Source of the DNA: Sphingomonas hylomeconis
GTDB taxonomy: Bacteria; Pseudomonadota; Alphaproteobacteria; Sphingomonadales; Sphingomonadaceae
DNA length: 64,000 nucleotides
Direction: 5' to 3'
NCBI RefSeq assembly: GCF_025370105.1
Contig: NZ_JANQBK010000001.1
Location: forward strand, 248,001-312,000
This document shows positions 53,169-61,660 of this stretch, one piece after another. The position numbers and the translations under genes are program-made. The notes under the pieces were generated by a model, which was given only the letters and a program-made list of their open reading frames with translations, did no database searches and was not told where the DNA came from. Positions within the stretch are counted from its first letter, which is position 1, and each line of letters begins with the position of its first letter.

Positions 53169-54410
53169 TCAGTTTTCGCTGCCGCCCTCGAACCCCGGAT
53201 TGTTTTCGGGCGACGGCGTCGCTTCGCGTGTAGAGGTTCCGGTGGCGCGGGCCGGCGCGTCGGCGCGCGGGGCGGCGTAAGGCAGGACCATGCCGCCCTC
53301 GGGCGCGGCGGTGAATTCGGTCTGCGTCGGATAGGCGAGCTCGATGCCTTCCGCGTTGAAGCGCCTGATGATCGCCAGGCCGACCTTGTGGCGGGCCTCG
53401 AAAAAGCGCGCAAAGGCGGCGTCGACCGAATCGAATTCGAGATCGAAATCATAGCTGCTCGAGCCGAACTGCATGAAGCCGGCGCGGACGAATTTCTCGC
53501 CGCAGCCCTCGACGACCTCCTGCAGCATCGCCGGCAAGGCTTCCATCTGCTCGATCGGGGTCCATTGAACGAGCCCCAAAGTGAACTTGATGCGCCGATA
53601 TTCGCGACGCGTATTGTTGAGGATTTCCTTGTTGAGCAGATTCTTGTTGGAGATGATCCGCTCTTCGCCGGTGGCCGAGCGGATGCGGGTCGATTTGAGC
53701 CCGATCGCCTCGACCGTGCCGCCGCTCGTATCGTAGCTGACCACGTCGCCGCGGCGGAACGGGCGATCGAAGATGATCGCCAGCGCGGCGAACAGATCGG
53801 CGAAGATGCCCTGTGCGGCGAGACCGATGGCGATGCCGCCGACGCCGAGGCCGGCGACCAGACCGGTGACGTTGACGCCGAGATTGTCGAGCACCACGAT
53901 CAGCGCGATCGCGAACAGCGCGAAGGTGACGAGCAGGCGGATGATGCCCATCGCGCTGCCCAGCGCTTCGCCGGAATAATTCTCCGCCTCGGTACGGTGA
54001 CGCACCGCGCCGAGGATGATCTCGCGCGCCCAGATCGCTGCCTGGAACACCGCGGCGACGGTGAACAGGAAGTTGATCGTCGTCGCCACTTCGGCCGGCG
54101 CGCCGGCATAGCCCTCGACCAGCTTGACCGCGACCATCACGATGAAGAAATTGCCGGTCTTGGCGATCGCCTTGCCGAACACGGTGCCCCAGCCGGACGG
54201 ACCCGGCCCCTCGTGACACAGCCGCTGGCCGAGCGCGCGCGCCGCATGCAGCGCGAGGAAGATGCCGGTGCCGATCGCGCCGGCGATGATGATCTGCAGC
54301 CAGTGCGTCTGGAACCAGACATAGCTGGCGTCGAGCAGCGTCTGTGCCTGCGTATCGAGATCGGCTTTGGGGATGATCGGCTTGGTCGCGGCGGCAGTGT
54401 TGGACGTCAT
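53169..54410 (-). CDS. Mechanosensitive ion channel (MscS family)
   Basis: The 413-residue protein has four or five N-terminal membrane segments and an MscS core: the pore helix region GLVAGLGVGGIAIGLAAQGIF and the beta domain with DRPFRRGDVVSY and GTVEAIGLKSTRIRS. The C terminus carries a Pro/Ala/Glu-rich tail. MscS channels release solutes during osmotic downshock. It starts 9 bp after the topoisomerase IB stop, so the two are likely co-transcribed. Confidence 0.93.
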   Translation of the reverse strand: MTSNTAAATKPIIPKADLDTQAQTLLDASYVWFQTHWLQIIIAGAIGTGIFLALHAARALGQRLCHEGPGPSGWGTVFGKAIAKTGNFFIVMVAVKLVEGYAGAPAEVATTINFLFTVAAVFQAAIWAREIILGAVRHRTEAENYSGEALGSAMGIIRLLVTFALFAIALIVVLDNLGVNVTGLVAGLGVGGIAIGLAAQGIFADLFAALAIIFDRPFRRGDVVSYDTSGGTVEAIGLKSTRIRSATGEERIISNKNLLNKEILNNTRREYRRIKFTLGLVQWTPIEQMEALPAMLQEVVEGCGEKFVRAGFMQFGSSSYDFDLEFDSVDAAFARFFEARHKVGLAIIRRFNAEGIELAYPTQTEFTAAPEGGMVLPYAAPRADAPARATGTSTREATPSPENNPGFEGGSEN

Positions 54411-54419
54411 GAAAATCCT

Positions 54420-55427
54420 TTAGGCGGCCTTGGCGCGCGGCGCCGGCTTGACCGGATCGAGGAACGCGATCAGCCCGCGCTCGGCACGCGACAGATAGTG
54501 CGTCTGGCGCGGCAGTTTGGCGGCGGCGCGGAACTTGCCCTGGCCCTTCTTGACGATGGCCAGCAGCGCGGGGTGGACATAGGATTTGCGCGCGATCGCC
54601 GGCGTGTTGCCGAGCGCCTCGGTGACCGGCTCGAGCATCTGCTTGAGCGTCAAGTCATGTTCGGCGGTGACCAGCGCCTCATAGGCGATGACGCTCGCGC
54701 TCCAGGTGCGGAAATGCTTGGCAGTATAGTCCGCGCCCATTGCAGTGCGGATATAGTCGTTGACGTCCGACGAGGTGACCGGATGGCAGCTGCCATCCGC
54801 GCCGACCCAGCTGAACAGGTGCTGGCAATCGAGATCGGAGCATTTCTTGACGAAGCGGCTGAGCGAGCGATCGGTGATCGTCAGCACGCGCAACTTGCCC
54901 GACTTGGCCTTGTATTGCAGCTTGATCGTCTGGCCCTTGAGCTTGGCGTGGCGCTTGCGCAGCGTGGTCGCACCGTAGCTTTTATTCTCTTTCACATAGC
55001 CTTCGTTGCCGATGCGGACATGGCCGAGATCGAGCAGCCGAACGATCGCCGCGACCGCGGCGTCCTTGCCGAGGCCGGGGCGCTTGAGATCCTGCTCGAC
55101 GCGCGCGCGCAGCTTGGGCAGCGCGGCGCCGAACGGCGCGCACAGATCGTATTTCGCGCTTTCGCGCTTCTCGCGGAAATTGAGATGATAGCGATATTGC
55201 TTGCGGCCCTTTTCGTCCCAGCCGACCGCCTGAATATGGCCGTTGGGCTTGGGGCAGAACCACGCGTCGCGATAGGCGGGCGGCAGTCCGATCGCGTTCA
55301 GCCGGTCGATCTCGTCGCGATCGGTGATGCGCGTGCCATCGGCGTGGAAATAGCCCCAGCCGTGCGACATCTTCTTGCGGGTGATGCCGGGATCGGAATC
55401 GTCGTGATAGATGATGCGGGCGCTCAT
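54420..55427 (-). CDS. DNA topoisomerase IB (eukaryotic-type)
   Basis: This 335-residue enzyme relaxes DNA supercoils by cutting one strand via a 3'-phosphotyrosine. Catalytic residues fit the poxvirus-like family: Arg in LRKRHAKLKG, the Lys and His region KHFRTWSASV, and the active-site Tyr283 in ARKSYVHP. GWGYFHADGTRITD starts the N-terminal DNA-binding domain. It precedes mscS on the same strand. Poxvirus-like topoisomerase IB is widespread in alphaproteobacteria, so this is not a sign of recent transfer. Confidence 0.93.
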   Translation of the reverse strand: MSARIIYHDDSDPGITRKKMSHGWGYFHADGTRITDRDEIDRLNAIGLPPAYRDAWFCPKPNGHIQAVGWDEKGRKQYRYHLNFREKRESAKYDLCAPFGAALPKLRARVEQDLKRPGLGKDAAVAAIVRLLDLGHVRIGNEGYVKENKSYGATTLRKRHAKLKGQTIKLQYKAKSGKLRVLTITDRSLSRFVKKCSDLDCQHLFSWVGADGSCHPVTSSDVNDYIRTAMGADYTAKHFRTWSASVIAYEALVTAEHDLTLKQMLEPVTEALGNTPAIARKSYVHPALLAIVKKGQGKFRAAAKLPRQTHYLSRAERGLIAFLDPVKPAPRAKAA

Positions 55428-55505
55428 GCCCTGGAAAATGCGCAGGGCAGGGGGTTCGTTCCACCTGCGTCACCGCGGGGCGGTCCGGCGCCTGCGACGG
55501 CGCGG

Positions 55506-56603
55506 CTATTCGGCTGCGACGGTCCGCCTGCCCGCCGGGCCGCGCCAGCGGTTGACCCAGCGCTGCGCGGGGCGCTCGATGCCGTGATACAGCACGACCG
55601 AGCTGGCCAGCACGAGCAGCAGGAAGGCCGCGATCATCGCCGGCGATACCGCGCGCGGATCGCTCACGAAGGCGAGCTTGAACGCGATCCATAACAGGAA
55701 ATGGCCGAGATAGGTCGCGTAGCTGATCTCGCCGAGATAGTGCAGCGCGGCGCCGTCCAGCGGGTTGTGGCGCAGGCCCGAAGTCAGCGCGAGCAGGAGC
55801 AGCAGCGTCGCGAACAGCAGCGGCACGGCAAGCGTTTCGGGCAGGCCGAACCACCACAGCAAGGCAAGGCAGAGGGCGACCACGGCGGCGCCGGCGGCAG
55901 GGCGCGCCGGTGCCGCCCGCCAGCGCTGCCACAGCGCGCACAGCGCCGTGCCGACGGCGAATTCGATCAGGCAGCGCAGCAGCCCGAACCGGGCGATGTC
56001 CTGGCCGAGCGTGAGCGCGCCGCTGCCCGCCATGATCGCATGGAGCAGCAGGCACAGCACGGCGATCGCCGCGACGACCGCCGCGACCGGCAGGCGCCGC
56101 CAGTCGAACGTCAGTGCCAGCAGCGGGAACAGCAGATAGGCGCCGAGCTCCGCGCTGATCGACCAGCTCGGCACGTTCCAGCTCAACCGATCGGTGAAGC
56201 CCCAATTGTGCAGCAGCAGGACGTGCAGCGGCAGTTGCGCGAAGGGATAATTGTCCGGCTCGGCGCGGCCGGTGGCGACGAACAGCAGCGCAAGTGCGAC
56301 GGCGAAGGCGAGCATCACCAGATGCAGCGGCCAGATGCGCGCGATGCGCTTGCGCAGGAAGCCGGGCACCGCCGCCCAGCGGTCGCGCCGGATCCGCTCG
56401 CCCCAGCTCAGCGCAATGACGAAGCCCGAGAGCAGGAAGAAGAAATCGACCGCGAGATAGCCCTTGCCGAGCCAGCCCACCACGCGCTCCGGCAGGCCGG
56501 CGATGGCGAAGCGGATATGGTAGAGTACGACGAGCCACGCCGCGATCCCGCGCACGGCGGTCAGCGCGCGCAATTCGGGCGGCGCGACCGGACGCCCGGT
56601 CAT
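55506..56603 (-). CDS. Acyltransferase family 3 membrane protein
   Basis: The 365-residue protein has about ten membrane segments and the acyltransferase-3 hallmarks: LTAVRGIAAWLVVLYHIRFA (His in the first segment) and FFFLLSGFVIALSW. It would O-acetylate or otherwise acylate an exopolysaccharide. The start overlaps the ligase stop by 4 nt (ATGA), tying it to that operon. Confidence 0.92.
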   Translation of the reverse strand: MTGRPVAPPELRALTAVRGIAAWLVVLYHIRFAIAGLPERVVGWLGKGYLAVDFFFLLSGFVIALSWGERIRRDRWAAVPGFLRKRIARIWPLHLVMLAFAVALALLFVATGRAEPDNYPFAQLPLHVLLLHNWGFTDRLSWNVPSWSISAELGAYLLFPLLALTFDWRRLPVAAVVAAIAVLCLLLHAIMAGSGALTLGQDIARFGLLRCLIEFAVGTALCALWQRWRAAPARPAAGAAVVALCLALLWWFGLPETLAVPLLFATLLLLLALTSGLRHNPLDGAALHYLGEISYATYLGHFLLWIAFKLAFVSDPRAVSPAMIAAFLLLVLASSVVLYHGIERPAQRWVNRWRGPAGRRTVAAE

Positions 56604-57967
56604 GCGGTGGCGGGCGCGGGCGGCGGCGCGCGCTTGCGGCGGATCGGCTGCCACGCCGCTTCGCTGCGTTTCCGCGCCAGATAGGTGTCGAGCCCGATCT
56701 GCGCGCCGATCAGCATGAACACGAACGGCTGGAACGCGATGCCGATGAATGCGGCGCCGAGCAGGTAGCAGAAATGCGCCATCTGCAGCGCGCTGGCCAG
56801 CGGGCTGATCCATTCCTCGCCCGGCAGCTGGCGGCGGTAGCGGCGGCGCAGCACTTCCATGCGGAACAGGCCGGTGACGTTGATGATCAGCCACAGCGCC
56901 AGGCCGGGCCAGCCCTGTTCGCCGAGCATCTCGAAATAGGCGCTGTGGAAGGCGCGGGCCTGATCGACGGTGAGCTTGCGCTCGATCGTCGTGGTGCCTT
57001 CGACCTTCTGCACCGTCTCGGTATCGTAGGACAGGCGGTTCTGGCGGTACATTTCGAAGCCGCCGCCGAACGGATGATCCTTGGCGTAATCCCAGGTCCA
57101 TTTCCACACGGCGAGGCGGGTGGAGGCGGATTCGTCCGCCTTGTAGGTCTTGATCGTGCTCATCCGGTCGGTGAAGGCGGAGGGCAGGAACGGCACCGCG
57201 ATCATCCCGAGCACGGCGAGGATGCCGAGGAACAGCACCTTGCGCTTGCTGTCGCGCAGCATCAGCATGGCGAGCAGCGCGATGCACAGCAGGCCGGTGC
57301 GCGTCGACGTGCCGACCGGGATCAGCAGGCAGGCGAACACCAGGCAATAGCTGAAGCCCTTCACGCGCCAGTCGGGCGGGAAGATCGTGCCATATTTCGT
57401 GAACCACAGGATGATCGGAATGATCGCCACCGCCACGGTGCTGATCGTGCTGCCTTCGTAGAGCCCGCTATTGTTGGTCACCATCAGATCGAGCTGGCCG
57501 TAGCCGCCGCCGCCGCTGGCGACCGTCTTGATCCCGCCGACGATGATGATCGACGAGGCGGCAAGGATCATGATCAGCAGCAGCGCCTCGATGCGCAGTT
57601 TCGTGCGCAGCATCAGCGGCAGGAACGCGGCGAAGGCCAGCGCCTTCCACACCCATTCCCATTTGCTCACCGCCTCGATCGGGAAATCGGCGCTCTTGGT
57701 GGTGGCGAAGCAATAGAGCAGCAGCAGCACGATGAGCAGCTGGCGCGGGGCGACGCGGCTGTCCTTCTTGTCGTCGACCAGCGCCCAGGCGCCGACCGTC
57801 AGCCCGACCGCGATCAGCGAGATCGGCACGGCGTTGAGCAGGAAATAGGTCAGCCGCTGCGGGCTGACGATATCGATATAGACATAGACCAACGCGAAGA
57901 TGAACGGCCGGCGGAAGCCGAACGCGAAGAAGGCGGCAAGAAAGGCGACGAAAACGAGATCACGCAT
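56600..57967 (-). CDS. O-antigen-ligase-like protein, exosortase-A-associated type
   Basis: The 455-residue protein has about twelve membrane segments. The N terminus RDLVFVAFLAAFFAFGFRRP and PFIFALVYVYIDIVSPQRL match, from memory, the putative O-glycosylation ligase of exosortase-A systems (TIGR03097-type). The periplasmic loop GGGFEMYRQ and HSAYFEMLGEQGWPGLALW contain the ligase-type His. It would transfer a sugar chain, or polymerise one. No exosortase (XrtA) or PEP-CTERM protein is found in the window. It overlaps the acyltransferase stop side and an upstream tiny gene by 8 nt. Confidence 0.85.
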   Translation of the reverse strand: MRDLVFVAFLAAFFAFGFRRPFIFALVYVYIDIVSPQRLTYFLLNAVPISLIAVGLTVGAWALVDDKKDSRVAPRQLLIVLLLLYCFATTKSADFPIEAVSKWEWVWKALAFAAFLPLMLRTKLRIEALLLIMILAASSIIIVGGIKTVASGGGGYGQLDLMVTNNSGLYEGSTISTVAVAIIPIILWFTKYGTIFPPDWRVKGFSYCLVFACLLIPVGTSTRTGLLCIALLAMLMLRDSKRKVLFLGILAVLGMIAVPFLPSAFTDRMSTIKTYKADESASTRLAVWKWTWDYAKDHPFGGGFEMYRQNRLSYDTETVQKVEGTTTIERKLTVDQARAFHSAYFEMLGEQGWPGLALWLIINVTGLFRMEVLRRRYRRQLPGEEWISPLASALQMAHFCYLLGAAFIGIAFQPFVFMLIGAQIGLDTYLARKRSEAAWQPIRRKRAPPPAPATA

Positions 57968-58073
57968 CGGGCGGGCCCTGCCGTTCGTCGTCGAGATCGG
58001 GCCGGCGCAGCAACAACCACGCGGCGAGCAGCATCAGGCCGTGGCTGATGGCAAGCGCGAAATTGTCGATCAT
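57960..58073 (-). CDS. 37-residue membrane peptide preceding the ligase
   Basis: MIDNFALAISHGLMLLAAWL is followed by LLRRPDLDDERQGPPDA. A single hydrophobic helix (about residues 5-21) then an acidic tail. The stop overlaps the ligase start by 8 nt, and it is the first gene of the leftward operon. The function is unknown; position suggests a partner of the ligase or a translational leader. I did not recognise a named family. Confidence 0.6.
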   Translation of the reverse strand: MIDNFALAISHGLMLLAAWLLLRRPDLDDERQGPPDA

Positions 58074-58165
58074 AAGCGGGCGGTGTCCGAAGCAGTGGCG
58101 CACCGGCGATACGCGCCCCGGGTTGACGTGCCGTTAAACACTGGCATGGCAAAGCTGCTTGCACG

Positions 58166-59404
58166 ATGCGCATCCTCCATATCCTCGATCATGCCTTGCC
58201 GCTGCAGAGTGGCTACACCTTCCGCACGCGGGCGATCCTCAAGGCGCAGATGCAGCGCGGCTGGCAGGTCGCGGCGGTCAGCGGCCCGCGGCAAGGCGCG
58301 GGCGACCACGATGTCGAGACGGTCGACGGGATCGATTTCCACCGCACGCAGCCCGGGCGCGCCTGGCCCAGCCCGCTGCAGGAGCTGAACGAGATCCGGC
58401 GCTTCGCGCGGCGCATCGACCGCGCGGTGCAGGCGTTCAAGCCCGATCTGCTGCACGCCCATTCGCCGGTGCTCGATGCGCTGGCGGCGCTGCGCGTGGC
58501 GAAGAAGCGCGGCCTGCCGCTGGTCTACGAGATCCGCGCCTTCTGGGAGGATGCAGCGGTCGGCAACGGCACCGGCACCGAGGGCTCGGCGGTATACCGC
58601 GCGACGCGCGCGCTGGAGACCTGGGCGGTGGGCAAGGCGGATGCCGTGGCGGTGATCTGCGACGGGCTGCGCCAGGACCTGCTCGCGCGCGGCGCGGCCG
58701 GCGACAAGATCTTCGTCTCGCCCAACGGCGTCGACCTCAACCTGTTCGGCGCGCCACTCGACTTCGATGCGCCGCTGGCGCTGTCGCTCGGCCTGCATGG
58801 CAAGGAAGTGATCGGCTTTATCGGCAGCTTCTACGATTATGAGGGGCTAGACGATCTGATCGCGGCGATGCCCGCTTTGGTCGCCAGCCGGCCCGCGGCG
58901 CATCTCGTGCTGGTCGGCGGCGGGCCGATGGAGGCGGCGCTGCGCGCGCAGGCCGCAGCCTCGCCGGTCGCCGCGCATATCCATTTCATCGGGCGCGTGC
59001 CGCATACCGAGGTCGAACGCTATTACAGCATCGTCGACGTGCTGGCCTATCCGCGCAAGCGCATGCGGCTGACCGATCTGGTCACGCCGCTCAAGCCGCT
59101 CGAGGCGATGGCGCAGCGCCGGCTGGTCGCGGCGTCGGACGTCGGCGGGCATCGCGAGCTGATCCGCGACGGCGACACCGGCACGTTGTTCGCGCCGGAC
59201 GATCCCGCCGCGCTCGCCGCGGCGCTGGCCGCGCTGCTTGCCGATCGCGGCAGCTGGGCGGCGCGCCGCGCGGCGGGGCGCGCGTTCGTCGAAAGCGAGC
59301 GCAACTGGGCGGTAAACGTTGCGCGTTACGCGCCCGTTTACCAAAAACTCATCGACTCTCGTGCATCAGGCGACTCATGGCATCGCTCCCCCGTAAACGC
59401 ATAA
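58166..59404 (+). CDS. Family 4 glycosyltransferase, exosortase-A-associated type
   Basis: The 412-residue GT-B enzyme starts MRILHILDHALPLQSGYTFR, close to the exosortase-A-associated glycosyltransferase group, with LLHAHSPVLDALAALRVAKK, SPNGVDLNLF and the C-terminal LKPLEAMAQRRLVAASDVGG carrying the E-x7-E donor-binding region. It transfers a sugar to an exopolysaccharide lipid intermediate. It is divergent from the ligase operon, and its last 28 bp overlap the next gene's start. Confidence 0.9.
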   Translation: MRILHILDHALPLQSGYTFRTRAILKAQMQRGWQVAAVSGPRQGAGDHDVETVDGIDFHRTQPGRAWPSPLQELNEIRRFARRIDRAVQAFKPDLLHAHSPVLDALAALRVAKKRGLPLVYEIRAFWEDAAVGNGTGTEGSAVYRATRALETWAVGKADAVAVICDGLRQDLLARGAAGDKIFVSPNGVDLNLFGAPLDFDAPLALSLGLHGKEVIGFIGSFYDYEGLDDLIAAMPALVASRPAAHLVLVGGGPMEAALRAQAAASPVAAHIHFIGRVPHTEVERYYSIVDVLAYPRKRMRLTDLVTPLKPLEAMAQRRLVAASDVGGHRELIRDGDTGTLFAPDDPAALAAALAALLADRGSWAARRAAGRAFVESERNWAVNVARYAPVYQKLIDSRASGDSWHRSPVNA

Positions 59405-60207
59405 CCGTCCCACTCGCCCCGCTGGTCGCGGGCGTGCTGGCGACCGTCGTCGCGCTCGTCTTCGCGCTGCTGCCGGGCGACCTGCTCGGCGAGATCGTGC
59501 TGAGCAGCGGCGTCGCCGCGCTGGTCCCGGCGGCCGAGCCGCCGCTCGGCGCCACCGCGCGCGCCGCGCTGATCCTGATCGGCGGCGGCGGCATCGGGCT
59601 GGCGGCCTGGTTCGCGACGTTCCTGCTGGTCGGCACGCGATCGATCGCGATCGGCGGCCGCGCCGCGACGGTCGACAACCTGCCGGTGCTGCGCCGCGCC
59701 GATGCGCATCCCGACGCGCCGGCCCGCCGCCCGCTGTTCGCCGCGCAGGATCTCGGCACGCCATTCCTCGACATCCGCGCGCCGGTGCATGTCGTCGTCG
59801 ACGACGAGGAAGCCGAGGCGCCGGTCGCGGCGGCCGCGATCCCGCCGTTCGAGCGTGCGCTGCCGGCCGATCTCGATCTGCCGCTTTCCGCCTATGATCC
59901 GCATGCCGTGCGCAGCGACACGATCGCCGCCGCACCGGCGCCCGCGTCGCGCCCGCCGGTGTTCGACGCGGGGGAGCGGTTCGAGACGTTCGAGCTGACG
60001 CCGATGGTGCGCAGCGCGCCGGACGTGGCGGCGCCCGTCCCGGCCGCATCGCCGCGGGCCGAATTCGATCCCTCGGCGAGCATCAATGCGCTGCTCGACC
60101 GGCTCGAAAAGGGCGTTACGCGCCGCATGCCCGCGGCGCCGGCGACGCGCGACGAGAGCCTGCAGGAATCGCTCGCCTCGCTGCGCCGGCTGGCGATGAC
60201 CCGCTAA
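59377..60207 (+). CDS. Membrane-anchored protein, cytoplasmic Ala/Pro-rich region, unknown
   Basis: This 276-residue protein has two membrane segments (about 12-32 and 60-85) and a long hydrophilic Ala/Pro-rich region ending in SINALLDRLEKGVTRRM and SLQESLASLRRLAMTR, which looks helical. It starts inside the end of the glycosyltransferase gene (28 bp overlap in another frame), so the two are coupled. No family is recognised; it may be a cell-surface polysaccharide accessory protein by position only. Confidence 0.75.
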   Translation: MASLPRKRITVPLAPLVAGVLATVVALVFALLPGDLLGEIVLSSGVAALVPAAEPPLGATARAALILIGGGGIGLAAWFATFLLVGTRSIAIGGRAATVDNLPVLRRADAHPDAPARRPLFAAQDLGTPFLDIRAPVHVVVDDEEAEAPVAAAAIPPFERALPADLDLPLSAYDPHAVRSDTIAAAPAPASRPPVFDAGERFETFELTPMVRSAPDVAAPVPAASPRAEFDPSASINALLDRLEKGVTRRMPAAPATRDESLQESLASLRRLAMTR

Positions 60208-60234
60208 GCGCCGGCCAGGCCTGACCGGCGACGC

Positions 60235-60546
60235 TTATTGCTCGATCGTCAGTGCCTCGAGCTCGATCGTCACGCCGCTCGAGTCGCGGGTCAGGCCGGC
60301 GATATGGATATCGGCGACCAGGTGTCCGCGCAGCAGCAGGTCCGCATCGGGCAGGGCGGCCAGCCAGGCATCGAGCGCGGGGCTGGGCAGGGCGGTCCAG
60401 CGCATCGTGTGCCGCGCTCCGGTAAAGGTCGCGCTGGCCCAGCGTAATCAGTCCGAGTCGACGATTTCCAGCGGGCAGCCAGCGGCGCATGCGCTGCGAT
60501 ACAGCGCGCGGACCAGCAGGGTGCCGGCATCGGGGCCGCGGCTCAT
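60235..60546 (-). pseudogene. Small gene interrupted by an in-frame TGA
   Basis: Reading from the ATG at 60546, 32 residues (MSRGPDAG... to CPLEIVDSD) are followed by TGA at 60450-60448. The same frame continues for another 70 codons without a stop: LRWASATFTGARHTMRWTAL, then LDAWLAALPDADLLLRGHLV and ending EALTIEQ. Total 104 codons. Protein-like pattern on both sides of the stop suggests one gene that was broken, or a sequencing error. The shorter downstream ATG (60405) would give a 56-residue fragment. It overlaps the upstream gene by 4 nt. Homologues without the stop are what I recall but cannot verify. Confidence 0.6.
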
Positions 60547-60722
60547 GGCCGCCCGCTCGCGGCGATGAACGCATCGACCCGCGCGCAGATGCTCCGCCCG
60601 GCATCGCGCCCGTTGCGCAGATCGCGCACCAGCCGCGGGTCGTTGACCGCCAGCCGGCCGAACCTGGTGGCGGGCATGTCGGTCGCGCGCAGATAGCGCT
60701 CGATCTTGCACAATAGGGTCAT
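60543..60722 (-). CDS. Small conserved-looking protein beside the S24 regulator
   Basis: The 59-residue protein reads MTLLCKIERYLRATDMPATR and then FGRLAVNDPRLVRDLRNGRD, a helix-turn-helix-like pattern common in small sphingomonad proteins. GGAGG lies upstream of the ATG at 60722. It is divergent from the S24 gene and overlaps the interrupted gene by 4 nt (ATGA), so all may be controlled together. It is possibly a DNA-binding partner; that is inference. Confidence 0.7.
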   Translation of the reverse strand: MTLLCKIERYLRATDMPATRFGRLAVNDPRLVRDLRNGRDAGRSICARVDAFIAASGRP

Positions 60723-60780
60723 CTCCAATCCTCCGAGTCCTGTTGGTGTTCCCGGTCTGTTCCAGCATTTCCAACTTGTC

Positions 60781-60794
60781 TAGGAAATTTCCTA
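60781..60794. promoter_or_regulatory. Perfect palindrome TAGGAAATTTCCTA, probable operator
   Basis: This 14-bp exact inverted repeat stands in the 85-bp gap between the small minus-strand gene (60722) and the S24-type regulator (60808). A further TTTCC half lies at 60768-60772 and a TAGGA half at 60799-60803. The site is well placed for autorepression and for control of the divergent gene. Confidence 0.6.
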
Positions 60795-60807
60795 CGGATA
60801 GGATGCG

Positions 60808-61446
60808 ATGATGGTGCAGGACGATCCGCGCGGCTTTCTCGACCGGCTGGTGACCGAGCGGGGGGAGAGCTTTGCCGCGCTGTCGCGGCTGTTGCGGCGC
60901 AACGACGCCTATCTGCAGCAGTTCGTCAGACGCGGCAGCCCGAAGCGGCTCGACGAGCGCGACCGCAAGCTGCTCGCGGCCTATTTCGGCGTCGACGAGG
61001 GCGCGCTGGGCGGGCCGGCCGCTGCGCCGAGCGCGCCGGTGATCGGCGTGCGGCTGCTCGACATCGCGGCCTCGGCCGGGCCGGGCCGGCTGATCGACGA
61101 GGAGCGCGCGACCGCGCTGCTGCCGTTCGATCGCGCGATGCTCGAACGGCTCGGCATCCGATCGACGCGGCTGGCGATGATCGCGGCCGATGGCGATTCG
61201 ATGGCGCCGCTGATCGAGCATGGCGACCAGATCATGGTCGACGAGGCGGACACGCGGGTCGGCGCGCGCGGCGCGGTCTATGTCGTGCGGCTGGACGGGG
61301 TGCTGATGGTCAAGCGCGTCGCACGCGTGGCGGACCGGCTGACGATCGCCAGCGACAATCCCGCCGCCGCGCCGATCGGCACGCGCGCCGCGGGGGAGGT
61401 GGACGTGCTGGGCAAGGTGGTGTGGCTGTCCCGCTCGTTGCGGTGA
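60808..61446 (+). CDS. S24 (LexA/CI-like) peptidase-repressor
   Basis: The 212-residue protein has an N-terminal helical DNA-binding region (about 8-65, LDRLVTERGESFAALSRLLR and NDAYLQQFV) and a C-terminal S24 domain. The catalytic pair is S131 in GDSMAPL and K169 in VLMVKRV; AG at 90-91 in AASAGPG could be the self-cleavage bond. It therefore looks like an SOS-type or phage-type repressor that cleaves itself. AGGA at 60800-60803 lies upstream; an ATG at 60811 is equally possible. A palindrome is just upstream. It is not LexA itself, as the DNA-binding part differs. Confidence 0.88.
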   Translation: MMVQDDPRGFLDRLVTERGESFAALSRLLRRNDAYLQQFVRRGSPKRLDERDRKLLAAYFGVDEGALGGPAAAPSAPVIGVRLLDIAASAGPGRLIDEERATALLPFDRAMLERLGIRSTRLAMIAADGDSMAPLIEHGDQIMVDEADTRVGARGAVYVVRLDGVLMVKRVARVADRLTIASDNPAAAPIGTRAAGEVDVLGKVVWLSRSLR

Positions 61447-61660
61447 TCGCGCGCTTTGTCAGCCTGAACCGGGACCTGGGCGGATGACACCGGCTTGTCG
61501 GCCGACGCTGGTGGGTTCGGCGGGTGGATGCGACACGATATCCTAGTTCGGTGAACGGTCTTCCGAGGAATAGGACGATGACGCCGCTTTGATCACAAAC
61601 AACGGGACGCATGCCGTTGCGTGCGGCCTTAGTCGCCCCGCTCCTTCGAGGGGCTGAAGA

